This document shows positions 1 to 5,564 of a DNA stretch of 9,352 nucleotides, piece by piece. The DNA is from Candidatus Izemoplasmatales bacterium. GTDB lineage: Bacteria; Bacillota_I; Bacilli_A; Izemoplasmatales; Hujiaoplasmataceae. The DNA is taken from contig JAQVTV010000029.1 of the NCBI GenBank assembly GCA_028699855.1, forward strand, positions 1 through 9,352. Direction: 5' to 3'. Numbering within the stretch: the stretch's first letter is position 1; each line of letters starts with the position of its first letter. A model generated the notes under the pieces. That model saw only the letters and a program-made list of their open reading frames with translations, was not told the DNA's origin and did not search any database. The translations under genes were made by a program, and so were the position numbers.

Positions 1-209
1 CCTACATTCTCCGAGGCGGCACTGATGCCGGAAAAATCCATCTATCTCACTCCGGCTGTCCCAGTATCGCCCTGACCATTCCGACTCGTTACATTCATTC
101 GCATTCGTCCATCCTCCACATGGACGATGTGACCCATTCCATACGTCTCATCACAGAACTCGTTCACAGTCTCGACGCCACATGCGTCCGAACGATTACT
201 GAGGATTAA
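1..209 (+). CDS. M42 family metallo-aminopeptidase, C-terminal fragment (5' end outside window)
   Basis: Reading from base 3, 68 codons run to TAA at 207-209; the start lies upstream of the window. The fragment contains GGTDAG near its start, then CPSIALTIPTRYIHSHSS and a DDV segment followed by a helix rich in Leu and Ile. The GTDAG plus PTRYIHS pair is the C-terminal signature of M42 peptidases (glutamyl aminopeptidase, FrvX, YsdC/YtoP type). In that family the His of the TRYxHS segment is a ligand of the two-metal centre (family knowledge). These are cytosolic, usually dodecameric, enzymes that trim N-terminal residues from short peptides. No terminator is visible between its stop and the rsmD promoter. 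The exact subfamily and substrate cannot be told from this piece. Confidence 0.85.
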   Translation, partial: YILRGGTDAGKIHLSHSGCPSIALTIPTRYIHSHSSILHMDDVTHSIRLITELVHSLDATCVRTITED

Positions 210-221
210 CATCGGCCTTTC

Positions 222-250
222 TTGAAATCTTCCTTGGGGAATGTTACAAT
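222..250 (+). promoter_or_regulatory. Sigma-A-type promoter with extended -10, for rsmD-coaD
   Basis: A -35 TTGAAA (222-227) and a -10 TACAAT (245-250) are spaced 17 bases apart, and TGT (242-244) just before the -10 makes it an extended -10. Transcription would start near 257, only about 11 bases before the rsmD ATG. Confidence 0.75.
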
Positions 251-267
251 AGAGCGGGTGATAGTCA

Positions 268-825
268 ATGCTCAGAATCATTTCCGGTCAATGGAAAGGC
301 ATCAAGATCCATGAAGTCGATCGCGATCAAACCCGACCGACAACGGACAAAAACAAAGAGTCGCTTTTCAACTCGCTCGGACAATATTTCGAAGGTGGAT
401 CCGTGTTGGATTTATATGCCGGTAGTGGTGCTTTAGGATTTGAAGCCTTGAGTCGCGGAATGGATTATGCCCTATTCATCGATAAGGCCCAGCCCGCCAT
501 ACGGACCATCCATCAAAACGCACAACTGCTTAAACTCCATCCGGGCATCGATTATGACGTACTCCACGCAGATGTTCTCAGTACCATTCACCCGAGAATC
601 AACCGTCAATTCGCTTTGATTCTCGCTGATCCACCCTATCAGAAAGAGCTTGCGGAGCACACACTTCAGTGGATCGATCAACGCAACCTATTGGAACCGG
701 ATGGTCTAATCGTAATCGAATCCCTTAAATCTTATGTGTTCACACACATCCCCGAGCGCTTGGAAATCATCAAAGAAAAAACCTCAGGCATCACGAAGTT
801 TTCCTATTTCCAACTTAGGAGGTAA
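268..825 (+). CDS. rsmD: 16S rRNA (guanine966-N2)-methyltransferase RsmD
   Basis: This 185-residue protein matches the RsmD family in length and motif order. It begins MLRIISGQWKG, followed by RPTTD (23-27), which is typical of the family. The S-adenosylmethionine-binding motif is DLYAGSGALG (48-57) with the helix FEALSRG, and the catalytic N6/N2-amino methylase motif is DPPY (121-124). RsmD methylates G966 of 16S rRNA (E. coli numbering) during assembly of the small subunit, in the cytoplasm. The ATG at 268 is preceded by GGTGAT (257-262), which can pair with the 16S 3' end, although it is not the usual AGGAGG. The gene runs directly into coaD, whose ribosome binding site lies inside the last codons of rsmD. 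The rsmD-coaD pairing is common in Firmicutes. Confidence 0.95.
   Translation: MLRIISGQWKGIKIHEVDRDQTRPTTDKNKESLFNSLGQYFEGGSVLDLYAGSGALGFEALSRGMDYALFIDKAQPAIRTIHQNAQLLKLHPGIDYDVLHADVLSTIHPRINRQFALILADPPYQKELAEHTLQWIDQRNLLEPDGLIVIESLKSYVFTHIPERLEIIKEKTSGITKFSYFQLRR
817..822 (+). promoter_or_regulatory. Ribosome binding site fixing the coaD start
   Basis: AGGAGG lies inside the end of rsmD, 7 bases before the ATG at 830. It selects that ATG over an in-frame upstream start at 734, which would add 32 residues unlike any CoaD N-terminus. Confidence 0.9.
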
Positions 826-829
826 GTCG

Positions 830-1318
830 ATGAAAATTGGTTTTTATCCTGGAAGTTTTGATCCCATCACTTTTGGTCATATCGATATTGTTGCTCGTGG
901 ACGCCTGTTGTTCGACAAACTCTATGTAGCCATATCGAACAATCCCAACAAGAAAACGATGTTTTCTGCAGAAGAACGTCTTCAGCTCGTGCGTGAAGCG
1001 CTTAAGGATTTTCCTAATGTGGACGTGATCCTCTCAGACAAACTGACGGTTCAACATTGTATTGAACTCGGAGCGAGTCATGTCTTGCGAGGTCTTCGTG
1101 CGGTGACGGACTACGATTATGAATTTCAACTCACCAACTTCAATCGGCATATCAGCCACAAGATTGATACGGTGTTTCTCATGACTGAGGGAAAGTACTC
1201 CTTTTTGTCTTCCTCGTCCGTCCGGGAGCTTGCGGCTTTTGGCGGTGATGTCACCCCCTTTGTTCCTGCCAACGTCAAAGCGGCCATGGATCAAAAGTAT
1301 CAGTCAGTTCGCCCTTGA
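830..1318 (+). CDS. coaD: Phosphopantetheine adenylyltransferase CoaD
   Basis: The 162-residue protein has the usual bacterial CoaD length. It transfers AMP from ATP to 4'-phosphopantetheine, giving dephospho-CoA, the fourth step of coenzyme A synthesis, and acts in the cytosol. The N-terminus MKIGFYPGSFDPITFGH carries the nucleotidyltransferase TxGH motif at residues 14-17. RGLR (88-91) with the following DYDYE segment forms the phosphopantetheine/ATP pocket. LSSSSVR (126-132) is the ISSSxxR-like signature. The gene starts 4 bases after the rsmD stop and is translated from an AGGAGG within rsmD, so the two form one unit. No clear terminator follows before the tRNA promoter, so some read-through into the tRNA region is possible. 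Confidence 0.96.
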   Translation: MKIGFYPGSFDPITFGHIDIVARGRLLFDKLYVAISNNPNKKTMFSAEERLQLVREALKDFPNVDVILSDKLTVQHCIELGASHVLRGLRAVTDYDYEFQLTNFNRHISHKIDTVFLMTEGKYSFLSSSSVRELAAFGGDVTPFVPANVKAAMDQKYQSVRP

Positions 1319-1361
1319 TTGAGTTCTCCTCGTCTTCCATTGAAACGGCGACATTTTATTC

Positions 1362-1390
1362 TTTACAAAACCCGGCAGAGGTTATATAAT
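1362..1390 (+). promoter_or_regulatory. Promoter of the first tRNA-Arg
   Basis: TTTACA (1362-1367), a 17-base spacer, then TATAAT (1385-1390). The expected start is near 1397, about 8 bases before the mature tRNA 5' end. Confidence 0.75.
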
Positions 1391-1404
1391 AACATGTGCG
1401 TCAG

Positions 1405-1481
<77 letters not shown>

Positions 1482-1494
1482 TCCATTCGTCAAC

Positions 1495-1535
1495 GACAAA
1501 TTTCCCGATCAAATGGGGAAGTTTGTCTTTTTTTT
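1495..1535 (+). terminator. Intrinsic terminator after tRNA-Arg(TCT)
   Basis: A 12-bp stem pairs GACAAATTTCCC (1495-1506) with GGGAAGTTTGTC (1516-1527), with one wobble pair, a 9-base loop and a tail of eight T. Confidence 0.9.
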
Positions 1536-1613
1536 ATTCAGTGTCGTTCATCGCCTGAAAGAGCGTCAAACAACCAAATTCATGAGAAAATGTGTATGGT
1601 TTTTTGAAAAAAA

Positions 1614-1622
1614 TGTTATAAT
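1614..1622 (+). promoter_or_regulatory. Extended -10 promoter for the tRNA-Arg CCT-CCG pair
   Basis: TGTTATAAT (1614-1622) is a perfect -10 with the TGn extension. At the 17-base distance (1594-1599) there is no convincing -35, so the extension probably compensates. The tRNA begins 13 bases after the -10. Confidence 0.7.
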
Positions 1623-1635
1623 GATAAGGGAGCTT

Positions 1636-1712
1636 GACCCGGTAGCTCAGCAGGACAGAGCAGCGGCTTCCTAAGCCGTCGGTCGGGGGTTCGAATCCCT
1701 TCCGGGTCGCCA
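1636..1712 (+). tRNA. tRNA-Arg (anticodon CCT)
   Basis: 77 bases with acceptor stem GACCCGG (1636-1642) pairing with CCGGGTC (1702-1708), discriminator G and encoded CCA. Anticodon loop TTCCTAA gives CCT at 1670-1672, which reads AGG. The T arm GGGGG/CCCTT closes with two G-T pairs. The sequence is nearly the same as the next tRNA, with an identical T loop and T-stem, suggesting tandem duplication. Confidence 0.97.
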
Positions 1713-1746
1713 TCGGTTCTCGAAAATATGAATCACAGAATTATCT

Positions 1747-1823
1747 GGCCCGATAGCTCAGCTGGATAGAGCAACGGCTTCCGGAGCCGTCGGTCGGGGG
1801 TTCGAATCCCTTTCGGGTCGCCA
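1747..1823 (+). tRNA. tRNA-Arg (anticodon CCG)
   Basis: 77 bases with acceptor stem GGCCCGA (1747-1753) pairing with TCGGGTC (1813-1819), including one G-T pair, discriminator G and encoded CCA. Anticodon loop TTCCGGA gives CCG at 1781-1783, which reads CGG. It lies 34 bases after tRNA-Arg(CCT) with no promoter or terminator between, so the two are probably processed from one transcript. Confidence 0.97.
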
Positions 1824-1835
1824 CTGAATATTTTG

Positions 1836-1859
1836 ACCGCGTTCATGTAACGCGGTTTT
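1836..1859 (+). terminator. Intrinsic terminator after tRNA-Arg(CCG)
   Basis: Perfect 8-bp stem ACCGCGTT (1836-1843) with AACGCGGT (1849-1856), loop CATGT, then a short T run continuing as TTTCATTTG. Confidence 0.85.
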
Positions 1860-1907
1860 CATTTGTTTGCAAATATTTGATACAACTAGAACATGATTAA
1901 TTGATTA

Positions 1908-1916
1908 TGATATAAT
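1908..1916 (+). promoter_or_regulatory. Extended -10 promoter of the GH13 glucosidase gene
   Basis: TGATATAAT (1908-1916) is a consensus -10 with the TGn extension. The best -35 at 17 bases is AGAACA (1888-1893), matching the consensus only in its last three positions. The gap between this promoter and the gene is about 34 bases. Confidence 0.65.
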
Positions 1917-1937
1917 GTCACTATAGGATGTATCATG

Positions 1938-1944
1938 AAGGAGG
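1938..1944 (+). promoter_or_regulatory. Ribosome binding site fixing the GH13 start
   Basis: AAGGAGG is 5 bases before the ATG at 1950. An earlier in-frame ATG at 1935 overlaps this site and has only a weak AGGA before it, so 1950 is preferred. Confidence 0.85.
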
Positions 1945-1949
1945 CAGTC

Positions 1950-3581
1950 ATGAAACAAACATGGTATCGCGAAGGCGTTGTGTATCAGATTTATCCCCGA
2001 AGCTATCTTGACAGCAATCATGACGGCGTCGGTGACCTTCAGGGAATCATCAGTAAGGTGCCCTACCTTCATGAACTCGGTATCGACATCCTCTGGCTAT
2101 CTCCCGTATACCAATCTCCGAACGACGACAATGGCTATGATATTTCCGATTATCGTGCCATTCACCCAGACTTTGGTACGATGGATGATATGATTGAACT
2201 CATCCAAACGCTTCACGATCATCATATCAAGTTGATCATGGATCTCGTGGTCAACCACACGTCCGATGAGCATCCTTGGTTTGTCGCATCGGCAAAGAAC
2301 GATCCCAAGTACAAAGACTACTATCATTGGAAGACTACCAAAAGCAATTGGACGTCATTCTTTGGTGGCGAAGCTTGGACATATCACCCTGAAAGACAAG
2401 CATACTATTTGCACCTTTTTTCCAAGAAACAGCCCGATCTCAACTGGGATAACCCCGAAGTCCGCCGTGAGGTGAAGGATATCTGCCGTTTTTGGCTTGA
2501 TCTCGGAGTAGACGGATTTCGATGCGATGTTATCAATATCATCGCCAAGCACAACGATCTGCCGAAGGGAAAACCGGGCATCGCACTCGTCGGTAAAGAA
2601 CATTATTTCAATATACCTAAAATCCATGATTATTTATCCGAGCTCAGAGATGATGTGTTCGTGAACTATGATTGTTTCACCGTGGGAGAAACCGTCATGA
2701 TATCTCCCAAAACCGCTTTGACCTACATCGATGAGGATGTCCGAGAATTGGACATGGTATTCCATTTCGATCATATGGGAGCGGATAATTACTTCGTCAA
2801 GTGGTTCATGAAGAAATTCCGTCCGATCAACTTGAAACGGCCATTGTCAAAATGGCAGATCATGCTGGGAGAGCGCGGATGGAACACCCTCTATCTGGAA
2901 AACCATGACCAGCCTCGGTCCGTATCACGTTTCGGCGATATCCAATATCACTATCATCTGGCAACGATGCTTGCGACCATGATCTATTTTCAAAGAGGAA
3001 CACCCTTTATCTACCAAGGTCAGGAAATCGGCATGACCAACGCTTCCTTCCCGACGTTGGCGGAATATCAAGACATCGAGACGCACAACATATACAAAAC
3101 CGGTCGACGTCTCGGATTATCCCATCGCAGAATGATGAAAAAGATCATGAAGATGTCTCGAGACAACGCCCGAACGCCCATGCAGTGGAACAGCCAAACA
3201 CATGCCGGATTCACTGAAGCTACACCGTGGCTGAAGGTAAACCCCAACTATGTCGATATCAACGTTGAAAACAATCTCAAGGATCCGAATTCCATCTTTC
3301 ATCATTTTCAGCACATCATCCGTCTTCGTAAAGCCTATCCTATCATCGTCTATGGTAGTTATGCCGACATCGATTTTCACCATAGGCGGCTGTATGCTTA
3401 CGCACGGATATTGAATAATGAGCTCATCGAGGTTTATTGCAACTTCTCGAACAAACCATTGAAATGTCCGCATCTTGCTTTTTGGTCAAATGATCGATGC
3501 TTGATCTCGAACTATCCACTGGACCATGAAGAACCCTATCTGCGACCATATGAAGCACGGGTCTATTACGAAAAAAAATGA
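1950..3581 (+). CDS. GH13 alpha-glucosidase, likely oligo-1,6-glucosidase type
   Basis: This 543-residue cytosolic enzyme (no signal peptide) hydrolyses the non-reducing terminal glucose of short alpha-glucosides by a retaining mechanism. The N-terminus has the DSNHDGVGD calcium-binding loop (21-29). The GH13 regions are in order: I, DLVVNH (98-103); II, GFRCDVIN (189-196) with nucleophile Asp193; III, VGET with acid/base Glu247; and IV, NHDQPR with Asp320. GTPFIYQGQEIGM and RDNARTPMQW are typical of the oligo-1,6-glucosidase, trehalose-6-phosphate hydrolase and alpha-glucosidase subfamilies. Val194 after the nucleophile is the residue associated with alpha-1,6 activity. Trehalose-6-phosphate hydrolase remains possible. 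The gene has its own promoter and terminator, with no sugar transporter or regulator beside it. Starting at 1935 would add five residues. Confidence 0.93.
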   Translation: MKQTWYREGVVYQIYPRSYLDSNHDGVGDLQGIISKVPYLHELGIDILWLSPVYQSPNDDNGYDISDYRAIHPDFGTMDDMIELIQTLHDHHIKLIMDLVVNHTSDEHPWFVASAKNDPKYKDYYHWKTTKSNWTSFFGGEAWTYHPERQAYYLHLFSKKQPDLNWDNPEVRREVKDICRFWLDLGVDGFRCDVINIIAKHNDLPKGKPGIALVGKEHYFNIPKIHDYLSELRDDVFVNYDCFTVGETVMISPKTALTYIDEDVRELDMVFHFDHMGADNYFVKWFMKKFRPINLKRPLSKWQIMLGERGWNTLYLENHDQPRSVSRFGDIQYHYHLATMLATMIYFQRGTPFIYQGQEIGMTNASFPTLAEYQDIETHNIYKTGRRLGLSHRRMMKKIMKMSRDNARTPMQWNSQTHAGFTEATPWLKVNPNYVDINVENNLKDPNSIFHHFQHIIRLRKAYPIIVYGSYADIDFHHRRLYAYARILNNELIEVYCNFSNKPLKCPHLAFWSNDRCLISNYPLDHEEPYLRPYEARVYYEKK

Positions 3582-3595
3582 GCCGAGGCTCATTT
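3571..3595. terminator. Shared bidirectional terminator spanning both convergent stop codons
   Basis: AAATGAGCC (3576-3584) and GGCTCATTT (3587-3595) are perfectly complementary around GA. The GH13 stop TGA (3579-3581) lies in the left arm and the hydrolase stop (3590-3592, minus strand) in the right. On the minus strand the hairpin leads into eight T, making a strong terminator for the hydrolase. On the plus strand the T run is short (TTTCAT), so it is weaker there. Confidence 0.85.
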
Positions 3596-4537
3596 CATCT
3601 GTTTGCTCACATTCTTGTGAATGGAAAAGAATTTCTTGATCACTATGAAAAGCCGTTGTTCCAGCGCGGCTTTTGCTTTAATAAAAGCTTCCGCATGATT
3701 TGCATCATCGACCGCAAACAGTTCCTTGAAAGGTGCTTTTGATGTCTCGAGCAATTGTTCCGCCATCGCGAAGGGCACTTTATGATCCATTTTCCCATGG
3801 ATGAGAAACAAGGGCAGTTTACTCTTGCGGATGGCAATGAGCGGTGACACGCTGCCAAGGAAGAATCGATTGAAATAGAAATTGATGCATGAGACGCCTG
3901 GATAGAGCGCGAGTGCGATCTTCGGATGGGTCGTATGAAAGAAGAGTTTCCTAAGTGTCGTGAAGCCACAATCTGCCACCACGAGTTTGACGTTATTCGG
4001 AATGGTCATATTGGCTGCCAGCATCACGGTTGCCGCACCCATCGACACTCCGTGGAGCAATATCTGGTCTTGGGAGCCGTACGTCCTCAAGGCATAATGA
4101 ATCCATTTCCGGAGGTCATAGCGTTCGATCTGTCCAAAGCCTGTCCGACTGCCTTCACTGTTCCCGTGTCCGCGCTGATCGACCATCATCACTTTGAAAC
4201 CCATATTATTGTACATTCTCGCGATGAAAATCATATCCGTCGCCTGTGATTGATAACCATGCATCACAATCGCGATGTTGTTGGACTTCTCATCGTAACT
4301 CGGTAAAAACACACCGGTGAGCAGGGTGCCATCATACCCATGGATTTTCATCACTTCCTTGGGTGCGCGGTCATACCACGCCTTGCTTTCCGCAAAGAAG
4401 GGATCTTCATGGTCGACGAACGCAATCTGCCCGTATCCCTTTCGCGTAAACACTTTAAGATACATGAGATATGAGAGGCTGAAGTAGATGAGTATCACAA
4501 TTACGACGATCAATAAGATAATATGTTTGGTCTCCAC
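3590..4537 (-). CDS. Membrane-anchored alpha/beta hydrolase (YqkD/S33-like), substrate unknown
   Basis: A 315-residue protein starting with GTG; GGAGG lies 7 bases upstream (4545-4549 on the plus strand). Residues 6-27 are a single hydrophobic segment with almost no charge, followed by basic residues, so it is probably a membrane anchor rather than a cleaved signal. The alpha/beta hydrolase core follows: the oxyanion segment VMHGYQSQATD (91-101), DQRGHGNSEG (120-129), the nucleophile elbow GVSMG (163-167) with Ser165, HGKMDHKVPF with Asp251, and DANHAEAF with His281. The catalytic triad is complete. Similar proteins in Bacillota are annotated YqkD-like or as serine aminopeptidase S33 hydrolases; their natural substrates are mostly unknown. 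The gene converges on the GH13 gene and is divergent from rplU, with its own promoter, so neither neighbour explains it. Confidence 0.88.
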   Translation of the reverse strand: METKHIILLIVVIVILIYFSLSYLMYLKVFTRKGYGQIAFVDHEDPFFAESKAWYDRAPKEVMKIHGYDGTLLTGVFLPSYDEKSNNIAIVMHGYQSQATDMIFIARMYNNMGFKVMMVDQRGHGNSEGSRTGFGQIERYDLRKWIHYALRTYGSQDQILLHGVSMGAATVMLAANMTIPNNVKLVVADCGFTTLRKLFFHTTHPKIALALYPGVSCINFYFNRFFLGSVSPLIAIRKSKLPLFLIHGKMDHKVPFAMAEQLLETSKAPFKELFAVDDANHAEAFIKAKAALEQRLFIVIKKFFSIHKNVSKQMK

Positions 4538-4555
4538 TTTGACACCTCCGAGACT

Positions 4556-4583
4556 ATTGTATCACATTTGCGCTCAATGACAA
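4556..4583 (-). promoter_or_regulatory. Promoter of the alpha/beta hydrolase
   Basis: On the minus strand, TTGTCA (4578-4583) and TACAAT (4556-4561) are spaced 16 bases apart, with TGA just before the -10 (extended -10). Transcription would start near 4549, overlapping the ribosome binding site, so the leader is very short. Confidence 0.75.
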
Positions 4584-4712
4584 GGTCGACAAAATGATTT
4601 TCAAATACCAAATAACCCACAAGAGATTCACCCACTGGTTCCATCTATATCGCATAGGTTCGCACATGGAGATTCATAGATGAAAGTCCCTTGTGATACG
4701 AGGCGATATTTG
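4584..4712. other. Intergenic spacer between divergent promoters, no gene found
   Basis: These 129 bases separate the hydrolase and rplU promoters. No supported open frame with a ribosome binding site was found. A 7-bp inverted repeat, ATATCGC (4647-4653) and GCGATAT (4703-4709), ends just before the rplU -35 and could be an operator or chance. Confidence 0.5.
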
Positions 4713-4741
4713 TTGACAACGATAGGGTGATAAGATATAAT
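4713..4741 (+). promoter_or_regulatory. Consensus promoter of the rplU-rpmA operon
   Basis: TTGACA (4713-4718), exactly 17 bases, then TATAAT (4736-4741): both hexamers match the sigma-A consensus completely, as expected for a highly expressed ribosomal protein operon. The start would be near 4748. Confidence 0.92.
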
Positions 4742-4747
4742 AACGTC

Positions 4748-4820
4748 GTATGTAAAAACGCATACCGCACAGAGAAGGTCACAAACCCGTAATCGGTACC
4801 TGAATGGCGAGTCTTAGCAT
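4748..4820 (+). ncRNA. L21-type ribosomal protein leader RNA
   Basis: The untranslated stretch of about 90 bases before rplU resembles the Firmicutes L21 leader (Rfam L21_leader) as I recall it. A first hairpin pairs GTATG (4748-4752) with CATAC (4761-4765). The second is a two-part stem: AGGT (4776-4779) with ACCT (4798-4801) outside, and CCG (4787-4789) with CGG (4794-4796) inside, closing loop TAAT. The family is thought to let a ribosomal protein, probably L21, repress its own mRNA; that mechanism is inference here. A covariance-model search would confirm the assignment. Confidence 0.75.
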
Positions 4821-4822
4821 TT

Positions 4823-4829
4823 GAGGAGG
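4823..4829 (+). promoter_or_regulatory. Ribosome binding site fixing the rplU start
   Basis: GAGGAGG is 8 bases before ATG 4838. An in-frame GTG at 4829 overlaps the site and would add three residues absent from L21 proteins. Confidence 0.9.
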
Positions 4830-4837
4830 TGCAGACT

Positions 4838-5146
4838 ATGTACGCAGTCATTGAAACTGGCGGCAAACAACTTCGAGTTGAAGTCGGTCAGGAAATCTTC
4901 GTCGAGAAACTCGATGTTGAAGCAGAACAAACTTACACATTCGACAAAGTCTTGATGATTGGTGGAGAAAAAACCAAAATCGGCAAGCCTTATGTCAAGG
5001 GAGCGAGCGTCATCGCAACCGTCAACAAACAAGGAAGGGGTTCTAAAATCATCATCTATAAATATGAACCCAAAAAACACTATCACCGCAAAAATGGCCA
5101 TCGTCAACCCTATACCAAATTGACGATCACCGAAATTGCCGGTTAG
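4838..5146 (+). CDS. rplU: 50S ribosomal protein L21
   Basis: The 102-residue protein has the family's normal length. It starts [18 protein letters not shown], the conserved L21 N-terminus with GGKQ, and ends with the rRNA-binding segment [20 protein letters not shown]21 binds 23S rRNA and helps assemble the large subunit. The gene follows a consensus promoter and an L21-type leader. Only 24 bases separate it from rpmA, with no room for prp (ysxB), the cysteine protease gene that sits between these two in most Firmicutes. Confidence 0.97.
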   Translation: MYAVIETGGKQLRVEVGQEIFVEKLDVEAEQTYTFDKVLMIGGEKTKIGKPYVKGASVIATVNKQGRGSKIIIYKYEPKKHYHRKNGHRQPYTKLTITEIAG

Positions 5147-5157
5147 TACCAGAGCAT

Positions 5158-5162
5158 GGAGG
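5158..5162 (+). promoter_or_regulatory. Ribosome binding site fixing the rpmA start
   Basis: GGAGG is 8 bases before ATG 5171. The alternative in-frame ATG at 5192 has no ribosome binding site, so the 11-residue N-terminal extension is probably translated. Confidence 0.85.
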
Positions 5163-5170
5163 TGTGACAG

Positions 5171-5458
5171 ATGATTATTCAATTTCAAATCATGGAATTC
5201 CAAGCGTCGAAAAAAGGTGTCGGTTCAACCAAAAACGGTCGTGATTCCGCAGGGCGTCGTCTTGGAGCCAAATTATCCGACGGCCAATACTGCACAGCAG
5301 GTTCGATCATTTACCGCCAAAGAGGAACGAAAATCCATCCGGGAGAAAATGTCGGTCTTGGTAAAGATGATACCCTCTTCGCGATGATTGACGGAATCGT
5401 CAAATTCGAACGGCTTGGAAGAGACAGAAAACAAGCATCCGTATATCCACAAAGCTAA
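5171..5458 (+). CDS. rpmA: 50S ribosomal protein L27 with atypical N-terminal extension
   Basis: This 95-residue protein carries [21 protein letters not shown] and then [27 protein letters not shown] (split here as two L27 blocks). L27's N-terminus reaches the peptidyl-transferase centre and stabilises tRNA there. In Firmicutes a short extension ending in a motif close to LQFF precedes ASKKG and is removed by the Prp protease (established in Staphylococcus aureus). Here the extension is [11 protein letters not shown]: 11 residues rather than 9, with Gln instead of the second Phe at the expected cut site. The prp gene is absent from its usual place. The gene is cotranscribed with rplU and ends in a terminator overlapping its stop. 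Confidence 0.95.
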   Translation: MIIQFQIMEFQASKKGVGSTKNGRDSAGRRLGAKLSDGQYCTAGSIIYRQRGTKIHPGENVGLGKDDTLFAMIDGIVKFERLGRDRKQASVYPQS

Positions 5459-5481
5459 AAACAGGATAATCCTGTTTTTTT
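5457..5481 (+). terminator. Intrinsic terminator of the rplU-rpmA operon
   Basis: AAAAACAGGA (5457-5466) pairs with TCCTGTTTTT (5470-5479) around loop TAA, continuing into a run of seven T. It overlaps the rpmA stop codon. Confidence 0.9.
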
Positions 5482-5511
5482 CTTCATTCAAACCGTTATC
5501 GAAGTACCTTC

Positions 5512-5540
5512 TTGAATAAACCCCCAGATTACGGTATAAT
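5512..5540 (+). promoter_or_regulatory. Promoter of galK-GNAT-obgE
   Basis: TTGAAT (5512-5517), 17 bases, then TATAAT (5535-5540). The start near 5547 leaves a leader of about 18 bases. No catabolite-response (cre) palindrome was recognised around it. Confidence 0.75.
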
Positions 5541-5551
5541 TTTTAAAGAGT

Positions 5552-5556
5552 AGGAG
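5552..5556 (+). promoter_or_regulatory. Ribosome binding site fixing the galK start
   Basis: AGGAG is 8 bases before ATG 5565. GTG 5556 overlaps it and ATG 5559 is too close, so 5565 is the likely start. Confidence 0.8.
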
Positions 5557-5564
5557 TGATGCCG

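Noticed and set aside
42..281. Minus-strand open frame at the left edge
   Set aside because: It is antisense to the well-supported M42 peptidase end and the rsmD promoter, and resembles no family.
1319..1361. Possible terminator after coaD
   Set aside because: No stem followed by a T run could be drawn in this stretch.
1691..1823. Repeated tRNA 3' ends as a possible attachment-site duplication
   Set aside because: The repeats are parts of two complete tRNA genes 34 bases apart; no integrase or mobile gene is present.
4647..4709. Inverted repeat ATATCGC/GCGATAT before the rplU promoter
   Set aside because: Only 7 bp, widely spaced and with poorly paired interior; noted as a feature remark but not strong enough for an operator or RNA call.
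4645..4866. Minus-strand open frame across the rplU leader and start
   Set aside because: It lies opposite the rplU promoter and leader, has no ribosome binding site and shows no recognisable protein features.
4814..5203. 129-residue minus-strand open frame over rplU
   Set aside because: It is a shadow of the L21 coding sequence; its apparent hydrophobic stretch comes from the antisense of rplU codons.
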